Below, piece by piece: positions 44,741 through 54,966 of a stretch of DNA of 64,000 nucleotides. A model generated the notes under the pieces. The model was given only the letters and a program-made list of their open reading frames with translations, had not been told where the DNA came from and made no database searches. The DNA is from Brachypodium distachyon (taxonomy: Eukaryota > Streptophyta > Magnoliopsida > Poales > Poaceae): NCBI RefSeq assembly GCF_000005505.3, contig NC_016131.3:37039001-37103000 (forward strand), written 5' to 3'. Numbering within the stretch: position 1 is the first letter of the stretch; each line of letters starts with the position of its first letter. A program made the translations under genes and the position numbers.

Positions 44741-45399
44741 AACGACGTGAAGCCGACACAATGCTTATTAAGGGACTGTGGTATTCTTCTTGGGGACAAG
44801 GACGGGCTTTGCTACCCAGGTCGCTTGTTTTATCTACCTGATGAATTTAGCTTCGAGGAGCCGTTTAACTTCTTCCGTGATGGCTTTGCGCTTTGGCTCC
44901 GAGAAACGCCGCACGGGTTGTCGCACCGGCTTTGCGTTCTCGTCCACTTTAAGTGCATGCTCGGCAAGTTCCCTGGGAATTCTTGGCATGTCAGCTGGCA
45001 CCCAGGCAAAGAATTCCCAGCGCTCACGGATGAACTCGACGAGCGCGCTTTCCTATGCAGGAGGAAGGCTTGTTGATATGACAGCGGTCTTGCTGGGGTC
45101 AGTCGGATGAACCTGAACGTCCTTGGTATCCGCTTTCTTGTTGAACTCAGGATGATAAGCCGGTTTTTTGGAGACTGGTGTTTGCTCTAGACCGGTTGAA
45201 GCTTTTAGCTGCTCGAACTCCATGCCGAGTTTTTATGAAACTCCTTGTCGCAGCTATCTGAACGTGTGAAGTTTTCTGAAACGATGATCACGCCTTTTCC
45301 ACAGACCGTGCCAATGACGAAGGGTGACTTCGACAATGTCCATATTGATGGACTTGTATTTAGGAAAGATTTCGAGTGTGTTGGCGAACTCATCGGCTA
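44741..45399 (-). pseudogene. Protease end and RT N-terminus of element E (disrupted)
   Basis: From the LTR junction: ADEFANTLEIFPKYKSINMD (about 45390-45340), then GVIIVSENFTRSD (about 45300), matching G's PNGVITISGSFMRSD at 52390 with a deletion between. Further down, VDENAKPVRQPVRRFSEPKR and EAKFIR (about 44950-44840) are the usual linker before RT. Several frameshifts. A short duplication around AATGCTTATTAA (44720 and 44760) damages the first RT motif. No gag is present. Confidence 0.65.
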
Positions 45400-45400
45400 A

Positions 45401-45405
45401 CAAGG
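45401..45405. repeat. Target-site duplication of solo LTR F (left)
   Basis: CAAGG; the right copy at 49927-49931 is identical. The uninterrupted sequence GGCTAACAAGGACACAGG exists at 52624-52642, confirming the empty site. Confidence 0.95.
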
Positions 45406-48400
45406 TGCAACATCCCAGAATTTCCCATTTTGAAATGTTAAATAAAAAAATTATTTTAAATAAAATATTGGCTTTGGAAATATTTTCGGATGGATTTCAA
45501 ATTTTTAGGACTTATTTAAAATTTTACACACCATGATTCAATATTGAACAAAAGAGCGGATTAATATGACTATCCAAATTATACAATATGGTTGGGAGAT
45601 TTATGTAAGTTCCAAGACATTTCTATTTTGACCCATTTTCATCTTATGATTTTAACTGGATTATTATTCGCACCTTAATAAATCCTATATTCTTTTTGAA
45701 GGATTTATTGGCACACCAAGTTTCCAATTTGGATGCCATGACCATTTGAGAGCATCGTTGGAGTATTTGAATCGATTAGAAATGATTTCCAACATTTATT
45801 TTAATGTCAAACAAAGGGAATAATATGGCTTTCCCAAGTTATATAGTTGGAAAGCATATTTAACGATCCACCTATGTTTTTTTTCTCGAGTTCTATTTTG
45901 TCATGTTCATTTTGTTTCCGAGAAAAAATTATCAAATTTTCGAGAAGAGGGTAACATGACATCCTCTCGTGCAAATGCTTTCCCAACATTTATTTCATCA
46001 ATTTGACTAGGACAATGTTCTTTCCCAAATATATATATAGTTGGAAACATTTGTGATGGTTTGTAAGGTTGGTGATTTGGTGTTATAAATTTATATGGGA
46101 ATCAATTGAACCTTATAAATATTATAAGATTGTCCAACCCAATGGAGTATTTAGCTTAAGAAAGGGTTTTAGTGCAAAGTATGCCAACCCAACATTTTAT
46201 CGGAGTTTAAACTAATTTATGAAACAAAGGTTTCATAATAGATTTCAAAATCTATTTTCTTTATTACTTATAAAGCCCTAATGACATTTATATAAGCAAA
46301 AGTATTTTTACTTATTTTATTTTGAAAGGATTCAAGTCTCGAAAGCTCACACTTTGGAGGATATGAATTTACAAATTTTCGGAAGTTTATTTGGACTTAT
46401 TTGGAGTTAGGAATCAAAAGATATAGATGAAAACAGAAAATAGAAAAGAGGTAAAAAAAAAGATTGGACCAACCAAACTGGGCCGGCCCACTTACCTGCC
46501 GAGCGCCCAGCCCACCGAGCGCACGAGCTTCGTGCTCGTCTTCCTCCTGGCACGCCACGAACAGAAGCTCGAACCAATCACGTCGCAATCTCCGCCCCCG
46601 ATCCCCGCCCTTCCGTATCCCATTTCGCGTCCAGGTGCTATGAAACTAAGCCCACGGCCCTCCTCTCTCCATTTCTCTCCTTAACTTCCCCAAATCATGG
46701 CTTTCAATGCCTTTAAGCACCGGCGCCCCGAATGCCGCCCGTTGGCATCCCGCTCGCGATCTCCTTCCTCGGCCGTTATAAAAGAATTCCCCGCGTGTCA
46801 CTTTGAGCCTTTGCCTCTTCTCTCCCATTTCCATATAGAAAGTTTTCCCTATAGACCTTTTTACAGCCGGCTACGTCGACGTCTTCCTCCGCCGGTCACC
46901 GCCACCATTGTTGTCGGTGAGATCTCTCCGAAGCTCGTTTTCAAAATTCCTTTCACCGGTAGCCTCCTATGACCCGTGTCTACCTTTGTGACAAGGTTGT
47001 GCGAACAACCGTCGCCGTTGGCCGCGTCTTTCCCAACGTCATGCCAACGCCACGCCCAGAGCTCCGCCCGTCGCCGTCCAGATGCCTCTCCGACCACTCC
47101 GACCGCGTCACGATGTCCGCCTCGATGTCATGCATGTCCCTAGCCTCTTCCACGACCACATCGACGCTGTCGACGACTCTTTTGCCATTTTCCGAACTCT
47201 GGCGAACTTTCAGCATGATCTGTTTTGATTAGCCATGTTTAGAAGCACATATCTTTTGATCTGTGAATCATTTTCGGCATACTCTTTCTGTTGTAGCTAG
47301 ATCACGTCCTCCGCTTTAGATCAGATCAGATTGTATACCCCGTCTCGATGATTTTCTATAGCGCATCTTCGTTGGAAATTGCTACTCACAGTATGTTTCT
47401 TCTGGATTAGCCACCTTTCGAAATTCATGTAGGTCGTTCCATTGATCCGTTTGGTTCCAAACCTTCTGTAGTTCATCAATTAGATAATGTTATACACATA
47501 AGTGTACTTTTTGCATAACTTAGGATTCCTCTACAGACGTGCATCTTCAATCAAAATTCATATCTGTAAACACCGTCACATTGGTTAGCCATCTTCCAAA
47601 GCCTATATGTGTTGATCCGTAGATCCGAATCAGTTGATTCTTTCTGTTCTCACAAGATTACATCCAACTCTACATTTTGTACCCCTTTACACAGCTTTGC
47701 AAGTTTATATAAAATATACCATGGTCCATAGAACTTTGTATCTGTTAACAGCCAGAACTTCACTATTTCAATTCCAATTCAATCCTAGCCTTTTGTATGA
47801 CCTTCTAATCTAGATTTTCTTTGCATCTATCGTGTGTTTATGATCTGATCATAACATGTTCACGTCTTTAAACTCATTTAGCTTAGTTTTTCCATTCTCT
47901 AATTTGTTCCAACAACTTGGAGATTCATATCAAATCTTGATATCTTAAACCCTAGGTTCTTGATCTATTTTTTCTTGGTTTGGGTATCACTAAAATAATT
48001 TATGTAAACATATTTTCATACCTATAAATTGCATCATGAGATTTATGTCATTGTTAGCCTCGGCATGATAATAAATTAGAGCTAATAAAATTAACTCTCA
48101 TGTAGCTTAGACAATTAGCATGTATAGTTATGTTAGAATTGCATAGATGAATTTGATGCATTCAAATTAATTACTTCATTAACTAAATTAACTAAATAAT
48201 AGTAGCATATCATGCTAGAACAACAATTATCATGATGTTTTGCTATCTGTCATGTTCACTTAAGATTCGTAGTCTGCATGATAGTTGGATCGTGAGATGT
48301 GCATTGTCCATGTTTTCATAAATACAACATGTGGGATACAAAGGGGTATAGTATTAGTTCCTTAGTTATAACTCCTTTCGAACCATTCCCATCCTTTTCA

Positions 48401-49926
48401 AACCCAAACCTACGCTTTAGCATTAAGGATAATCATTGATTGTCACCTTTGGTTCTTTATTTGGATTTATTTGGAGTTATCGAACTATGTGTTTATTATT
48501 GTTATTCATTTCTTCACAATAGATCACTCGGAGTGCGATTGTAGTGATTGTGTGTCGTTTAAGAAGAAAGCTTCAACAATCTTAACCAAGGTAAGTTCAC
48601 TTTGATCATAAATTCCCATTACATTCCTTATTTTAAATACTTATGCACTAGTGTTGTGTAGTTTGCATTGAAAGGGATATTATTCGTATCTATACTAGCT
48701 ATATTTTGTCCTAGTAGAGCAGGATACCTGTGCCATTACCCTTCCACCAATTGCCATCCTAAGTAGTTGATTTGCTATGCTATGTTAGTATACGTGGGAG
48801 GGAATTTCAATTACCATGAAACTGATAATCTGGAGTATTTTGGAAACCTGGCAAAGACAACTTTAACGAACATCCTCGGTTGGCTGCTTTGAGCTTTTGA
48901 GATGTTATGTGGTGTCAGGTCCATTTCTATGGGTCCCTCTGAGTCGTCTCCCTGTGGATTCGGGGAGGGATCGTCCATGGACGTCTCCCCGTGGATTCGG
49001 GGAGCGCTTGCGTCGCAAATGTGGAATGCCACCCGGGGTATCAGAGACTCGACTAGTTTCCTGTTTAGTAGCTTCCAGTACAACCACATGGTGATATCGG
49101 TATGTAGCCGTGTAGGTGGGAGCGCGTCCCTCAGGTGGTCTGGGGGATCATGTTATGAAAATTCTTGTAATCGATGCCGTTGCTACTCTACCCTGAGGAC
49201 AGCAACGGATTAACACGTCGGTTTCTTGTGGGAAATGTGTACAACCTCTCGAGAGTGTCAAACTAAGTACTTAGCCATGTCCCCGGTTACGGACAATTAG
49301 GAAGGTCTCACTCATTCCAATTTCTTAATAAAATGAATGGTTTCAACTTGGGATAGGAGCATTGATGTGTCTACTCAATGTCCATAGATTAATAGGAGCA
49401 TCGGTGTTTCTACCCGGTGTTCATTAGTTAACATTATTGTAACATTCAATTGTAGTAGGGTGAATTGTGTTCTGCTTCCATTAAAAAAAGCCTGAACTCC
49501 ACCTAGCCAAATACTACATGTACTTGATAGGATCTGTTATAGCCTTTTAGTGAACTTGCCAACACATTCAATGTATTGACCCCCCCTAGTGGCTGCAACG
49601 TTTAATGTTGCAGGTGTTACCGGTGAAGAATGAGGTACGAATTGTTAGGGTTGTGAGTTTACATTCCACCATGTTTCGACTGTTGAGTTGTTATGAGACT
49701 CCTGTATCTTCTGCCTTCCGCTGCAAGATTTTATTTTCTTTTGAGCTAACCCATGAGGTTATGCAATATGTAAGGTATTATTAAAATTCTGGATCAATGC
49801 GATGTAATATACTTTTGACCTTTGTATCTTGATATTAAATCTTGAAACTGTGTGTGCTAGCAAGTCGATCCAGGGACTAGCATTGTAAACACAGAGATCG
49901 AACCCTGTACGGGGGCGGTCGCTTCA
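45406..49926 (+). mobile_element. Solo LTR F (4.52 kb)
   Basis: Begins TGCAACATCCC, ends GCTTCA, with perfect CAAGG repeats. AT-rich first 1.1 kb, a GC-richer block with TTATAAAAG at 46776-46784 and leader, a long AT-rich middle (47230-48500), then the block shared with S1 and I (48915-49010, with CGTCCATGGACG at 48972-48983). Related to minus-strand J over most of its length. Frames of about 60-100 codons are scattered and not conserved. Inserted in the shared LTR between G and E. Confidence 0.92.
46776..46784 (+). promoter_or_regulatory. TATA box of solo LTR F
   Basis: TTATAAAAG. In J the aligned position reads TATGGAAG, so the box is lost there. Confidence 0.6.
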
Positions 49927-50329
49927 CAAGGACACAGGGAACACGATTTACGCAGGTTCAGGGCCCTCGATGAGGTAATACCCCTACGTCCTACTTGTCT
50001 GATATGTATTGAAGAGTCGTTTAAAATGGGTGCCGCAGAGGCTAGATGCACAGATTGACCTGGAGAGTGCGTCTAGGCGAATTCTATCTAAGTTGGGGTG
50101 TCTCCATGGCTCCCCCTCCTAGTCCTTTATATATGCAGGAACACAGGTCTAAGGTAGAGTCCAAGTCAGTTACAATGAAGAAATATACTCTAATTAATCT
50201 TCCTTGTCTTGAGTCGCAAGATTTGGTACGTGGACTCCTGGAGTCATAGTAGGCTTCCTTGTGGGCCCCTAGCTGGACTGTACCGGGTATACTCGAGTCG
50301 AGTACGTGATTAGTCATAACCACGTCAGA
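49927..50329 (-). repeat. Middle LTR shared by G (as 3' LTR) and E (as 5' LTR)
   Basis: On the minus strand begins TGACGTGGTTATGAC (50329) and continues past F to about 45400. It aligns over its length with 52625-53032. A TATA-like CATATATAAAGG is at about 50123-50135 on the minus strand. It has element-type interior on both sides, so it serves two units. Confidence 0.78.
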
Positions 50330-50713
50330 CCGCCCTACACGTGATCCAGCGATGGGAAACAACAGAGGAGGACTCACCACGCGGCACGAAAGACAGTGAT
50401 TTGTATTTTGTTGTAGAGTAGTTTCTACCGGGTGTGCGACCAGCGCTCCTGGTGGGAGTAGCCCCCGAGTCCGGTGGCGACTGTGTGCAGTGGCGACCGG
50501 ACTTTAAATTGTAATCTTGTAACCTTGTAACCTTGCAAAGGCTTTGTTTTTGGAAAGATATAGTCTGAGTTGGTTTTGATTCCGAGTCCAACTCCAACTT
50601 TCCTGAATATGAACTCTGATCGAACTCCAAATACTCCCGGTGGGAGTAGCCCCCGAGGCTGCAGCAGACTATAAGTAGTCGGGTGCGGGCTCGAGCTGAA
50701 TAATCTGTTTTAA
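50330..50713. other. Interior next to the middle LTR, before G's antisense fragment
   Basis: Holds two copies of the GGTGGGAGTAGCCCCCGAG motif (50450-50470; 50640-50656), here before the antisense fragment. In E the motif comes after its antisense frame. No ORF. Confidence 0.45.
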
Positions 50714-51300
50714 ATGCGACTGGCTGACTTACAGATAGATTTCCTGCAGGAAAGGATGGATTCTTCAGATGAACTTGAGATTATGCACATTCGTCTGAGA
50801 CATGCCGAACGCCAACTTGCGCTAGCACAGGATGAAATTTCCATACTCCGGTCAAAAAATCAAGCTACGTCAGGGCAAGAAGACTTCCTTCTTGGAGAGG
50901 TGGTGAAACTGAGTGGTGACTTACGAGGTAACCGCTTGCTCCCATGGTTGGAAAGTTGTGATAGCCGGATCTCCTGCTGACTTTGACTTGTTTCTTCTTG
51001 CAAAAATGATTCCAGAACCGTATGTTCAAGCCGAGCGTGGGAAGAGTCGTCTTGATGCAATAACACAATCGGGTCCCATGACCCCAGCCTGTCTGAAGTC
51101 CTGTAGCCGCTCCATGATTGAACTGCACCATAACTTGTTTCCAGAATTGCCTATTCCGGTGGATCTGAAAGGTTTGATCGAGAGATTCTGCGAGGGTGCA
51201 GTGGTTAGGGGGGCTACACACGAACAATTGGTGGAACGGGCAGTGCTAGCCCTTGCATTTGTTCGGCTCCGCTACCCCTCATTGAACTTGGATTTCTTGT
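50714..51300 (+). pseudogene. Antisense gene fragment in G
   Basis: ATG at 50714 starts a coiled-coil frame (MRLADLQIDFLQERMDSSDELEIMH up to 50978), then in another frame PADFDLFLLAKMIPEPYVQAERG and LVERAVLALAFVRLRYPSLNL to about 51290. The first frame ends soon after GDLRG, where CGAGGTAACC resembles a splice donor, and ATTCCAG near 51016 could be an acceptor; this is a guess. It is the same family as 40113-40735. The frame runs directly into the 51-bp repeat array. Confidence 0.6.
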
Positions 51301-51301
51301 A

Positions 51302-51650
51302 CCTTACTCCCTCCGAGTGTCGGGTGCGTCCAAGACAAGTTTTGAGTCGATTGGACGCAGCCCCCGAGTATCGGGTGCGTGCAAGACAAGTTTTGGGTCG
51401 ATTGGACGCAGCCCCCGAGTGTCGGGTGCGTGCAAGACAAGTTTTGGGTCGATTGGACGCAGCCCCCGAGTGTCGGGTGCGTGCAAGACAAGTTTTGGGT
51501 CGGTTGGACGCAGCGCTCGAGTGTCGGGTGCGTGCAAGACAAGTTATGGGTCGATGGGACGCAGCCCCCGAGTGTCGGGTGCGTCCGATGACCAGTTTTG
51601 GGTCGATTGGACGCAGCCCCGAGTGTCGGGTGCGTCCGATGAAAAGTTTT
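51302..51650. repeat. 51-bp tandem array, about 6.7 units, each with an inverted repeat
   Basis: GGACGCAG-type starts at 51353, 51404, 51455, 51506, 51557 and 51609: five steps, four of 51 bp and one of 52. Same hairpin-forming unit as 41199-41556, with AAGACAAGTTTTGGGTCGATT between hairpins. The 51-bp step equals 17 codons, so the antisense frame continues through it as APECRVRARQVLGRLD repeats to a stop at 51666-51668. Confidence 0.93.
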
Positions 51651-52145
51651 TGTAGCGTGCAATCCTGAGTTTGTTGATGCGTCCATTGCAAGGTAATTAA
51701 ACTCTGAGTAGAGGATAGTAAAGGATCTTTATTAAGTGCTGAAGTACAAAGGTGTTGTATGAGGTAAAAGAGAGGAAAACACGAAGGGTGATAAAGTGAA
51801 AGAAAAGCTGCAAGGGCCGGGCGCATTGGCGCCGCAATTGTGTGGTGTTCCGCGTCCTGCTGTATGTGTCCCCTGCTCTAAGTTGGAGCCTTAGGGGGAG
51901 TCGTGGTACTTGTATCGCGCAGTCGAGTCGACTGTATGGTCAGGTCGAGGCGTGGATGATCCTTCGGGTGCTTGTTGGAACCGAGTCACTCTATGGTAGA
52001 TGGCTTTGTGAGGTGGCTTTGAGATGCACCACATGGGTTGTTGTGTCGCTTGGCATTCTCATTGCCGTAACGCACCCGCTCAAAGAGCTCCCGATATTGT
52101 ATGGGGAGCCCTCAAGCCCGCCTTCCTATGCGATGGGGCTGCTGG
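51651..52145. other. Deleted pol region of G
   Basis: Where RT to integrase should be, only about 500 bp remain. It includes AGGATCTTTATTAAGTGCTGAAGTAC (51725-51750), like E's spacer. No pol motif was found between 51651 and 52145. Confidence 0.5.
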
Positions 52146-52624
52146 CTAAGTCTGCGTTGGTCTCACTTGATGAGTGGACATGAACATCTCTGCCATCGGA
52201 TTCTTGCTGCTTTTAACCTCAATGGCCCTTTTCTTATGGACGGAATTTTGATCGTCGTCTGTTAAGAAGAAGGCCTGACTGGACTGGTCATACATGCCGA
52301 GCGACTCGGAGATTTTATGAAATTCCCTGTCGCAGTGGTCGGATCGCATGAAGCTTCCAGAGATGGTTATCACGCCATTGGGTCCAGGCATTTTGAGCTT
52401 AAGGTAAGCATAATGCGGGACTGCCATGAAGCGAGCAAGCGCGACTTGGCTCAGGACCACATGGTACTGGGAAGGCCAGTCGACCACTTCGCAGTCGAGT
52501 CTCTCGCGTCGGAAGTTATCGGAGGTGCCGAACACCACATGACGAAGGGGTGACTTTGACAATGTCCATATTGATGGACCTGTATCTAGGAAAGATTTTG
52601 AGTGTGTGTGTTGGCGAACTCGTC
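52146..52624 (-). pseudogene. Protease fragment of G joined directly to its LTR
   Basis: Minus strand. From the LTR: LLADEF-ANT, KSINMD-like SINMDIVKVT, then (after a one-base shift near 52550) HVVFGTSDNFRRERLDCEVVDW, YHVVL, VALARFMAVPHYAYLKLKMPGPNGVITISGSFMRSDHCDREFHKIS. By alignment with A (LTFGSREAFRTEYIIFDV, GIIGRPAPIKFMATTHCAYGVMKMP) this is the second half of the protease. The catalytic Asp motif and all of gag are missing. It ends with stop near 52146. Confidence 0.78.
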
Positions 52625-53032
52625 GGCTAACAAGGACACAGGGAACACGATTTACCCAGGTTCAGGGCCCTCGATGAGGTAATATCCCTACGTCCTGCTC
52701 GTGTGATCTGTATTGCAGAGTTGATTACAATGAGGTGCCGCAGAGGCTAGATGCACAGATTGATCTGGCGAATGCATCTAGGGGAGTTCTATCTAAGTTG
52801 GGGTGTCTCCTTGGCTCCCCCTCCTGGTCTTTTATATAGGTAGGAACCCAGGTCTACGGTATAGTCCAAGTCGGTTACAAAAGAGAGTTATACTCTAATT
52901 AATCTTCCTTATCTTGAGTCGCAAGATTTGGCATGTAGACTCCTGGAGTAGTAGTAGGCTTCCTTTTGGGCCCCCAGCTGGGCCGTAACGGGTATACTCG
53001 AGTCGAGTATGTGGTTAGTCATAACCACGTCG
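52625..53032 (-). repeat. LTR between G and G2
   Basis: About 408 bp, minus strand, starts CGACGTGGTTATGAC (53032; the expected TG has become CG). A TATA box CTATATAAAAG is at 52830-52840 on the minus strand. Preceded by a polypurine-like tract on the G2 side and followed by G's protease fragment. Confidence 0.8.
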
Positions 53033-53044
53033 GTAGCCCCCAAG
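53033..53044 (-). other. Polypurine tract of G2
   Basis: Minus strand CTTGGGGGCTAC directly before the LTR start. It shows that the LTR at 52625-53032 is a 3' LTR for the sequence to its right. Confidence 0.7.
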
Positions 53045-53734
53045 TGCCTAGTTGAGTCGAAGACTTGAGTACGGACTTTTTCTGTAAAGAAGGAACTCAT
53101 TTTGCTATTGATCTAGTTGCATAGTGCTGCAAACTTGGTATTTCATCGAGTTGAACTTCGAATGAGAAGCACTTCGACTAAGAGGATGTTTGAGCCGATA
53201 CTTTAGTATTCGACTGTTAAGTAACAGCCTCACAATATGATTTTGGTAGCAGGTCAAAATCAAATGCGATGAGAAGGGGTCATAGGGATATATGCTTAAT
53301 GTGCCTTGATACTCGAGAAGTCGAGCCCAGTTAATCGCTCTAGGGTGAATACAACACTAGTTTTCATCAGCATTCGAGTCCCCGAGCTCGAACCTGGCAA
53401 CTGGCGAAATTTGACTTAGCCTGCTGGGGTCTTATAGAGTCAAATTCCAGTTTTTTTTAAGTACTCGACTCGTTCGTCAAGATTGTGTACACAGGAAAAT
53501 ACGCAGTTGGTACATTTCCATGCCCTATAGGAAGCCTGTGGGTCTTATCTTCATGTAATGAACATGGTTGTAGGGAGCGACCCTTAAGTGAAAATTATTA
53601 TTGGAGGGATGCAGTCGATGCATATCCAGGCCTAATTTTTAGGGCTTACCTTCATACAATGAGTATGGATTCGACTAGAATAACGTTACTGGTATGATCC
53701 TAGGCTCGATGGAATGATCCATGGGTTTGCTGAA
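53045..53734. other. Interior of G2, no gene seen
   Basis: AT-rich sequence with repeated short words (for example TCGAGTC/GACTCGA, several times). It contains an early diverged copy of the following 81-bp unit near 53565-53700. No ORF supported. Confidence 0.45.
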
Positions 53735-53998
53735 ATAACGCAGGTGGTGCGATTTCAGGCTCGATGGAATGATCCATGAGACTTTTCTTCATCCAATGAG
53801 CACGAGTTAACTAGAGCGACGCAGCTGGTGCGGCTCCAGGCTCTATGGAATGATCCATGAGACTTTTCTTCATGCAATGACCACGGATTAACTAGAGCGA
53901 TGCAGCTGGTGCGGCTCCAAGCTCTATGGACGAAATCCATGATGCTTATTGTTATGTAGAGCTTAAACAACTGAGGTGACGCAGCTGATGCGACTCAA
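53735..53998. repeat. 81-bp tandem repeat, about three copies
   Basis: GACTTTTCTTCATSCAATGA starts at 53780 and 53861, an 81-bp step; each unit contains ACTAGAGCGAYGCAGCTGGTGCGGCTCCA and CTATGGAATGATCCATGA. Flanking diverged copies extend to about 53650 and 53998, and a stray copy of the ACTAGAGCGACA part is at 54290. 81 bp is a multiple of three, but no long frame uses it. Confidence 0.88.
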
Positions 53999-54784
53999 TT
54001 GTGTCGACTGTACGAAATTGACTTTTTTACGTCAGGATCGTTACCCTGATTTTACTGATGTAAATAAACAATAGCTGACTGTATGAAGTCTTTAACAAAT
54101 ATAAACCAAGAGTTGATTAGTTAGCGACTCGAATGAGAGTCCTTGTATTCACAATCGAGACTCAAGACGAGTCTCAACATTTTTATGGTAAACTCCATCA
54201 TCCTGTATGAAAGATAGTTTCGAGTCATGATATTCGAGACAGACTTCGTCATGATATTCGAGTCATTAGTTTTGCAATGAGCACGGATTAACTAGAGCGA
54301 CATACCTGCTGAAGGTGAAGAGCCGTTTGGTCAGCCGATGTGACTGGGTACACAGGCTAGCCTGACAGCTAGGCGCACTATTGGCGTTGCGTCAGTGGGA
54401 AAACGATCACACTTCGCGCGGTAAATAAGGCATAATGATTTCATCGATTGTTGCACCCGAAATGCGGGTGGCCATTTCTGTTTTCACCGCTTCGTATCCC
54501 GATCGAGGTGGGACACATGGCCAAGATAAGGATCTTGCGGCCCGGATTCTTCGCTAGTGTTAGGCTTATATAAAGAGGAGGGTGGAAATGGAATACCGTT
54601 TAACCCTTCTTCTTCCTCACGACCCCAGCTCAAGCACTCAAGCTCTCTGCCTCCATAGACAAAAACGTTTCGCGAGTTTCCCTAGCGACCAGGAAGTTCA
54701 CACCATCCGGAGATCGGCAAGTCAAGGGCCACGAGTTCGAAGACCGACGCCGGCAAGGGAGCCATTGACGAGGGAATAACTCTT
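53999..54784 (+). promoter_or_regulatory. Putative promoter and first exon of G2's antisense gene
   Basis: A strong TATA box, TTATATAAAGAGGAGG, lies at 54566-54581 on the plus strand, followed by a short frame (54582-54779) with Ser/Arg/Pro-rich content. It is in the right place and orientation to be the promoter of the antisense gene of a minus-strand Tat element. The gene body is cut off by element H at about 54785. Before the TATA, 54440-54540 is GC-rich. Assignment is inference. Confidence 0.5.
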
Positions 54785-54961
54785 TGAGTCATCAACCTTC
54801 ATATACCTCATATAGCTCATCAGGGGGTCCACTCAAAGGCCCACCAAGTATATGCAGGTCGAATCCCTCAAAGTGCGGTTCAAGTCAAGGAACACGATCT
54901 TTTCATACCAAAATAAGCTGATTTGATTGTAACCTTCCCGATTATCACGCCCGAGACCTAG

Positions 54962-54966
54962 CCGCC
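54962..54966. repeat. Target-site duplication of solo LTR J (left)
   Basis: CCGCC here and CTGCC at 58966-58970; four of five bases match. Confidence 0.6.

Noticed and set aside
47230..48500. Possible host gene or RNA in the AT-rich middle of F
   Set aside because: The stretch is part of the LTR, has a diverged counterpart in J on the minus strand (about 57480-56300), and shows no long frame or RNA signature.
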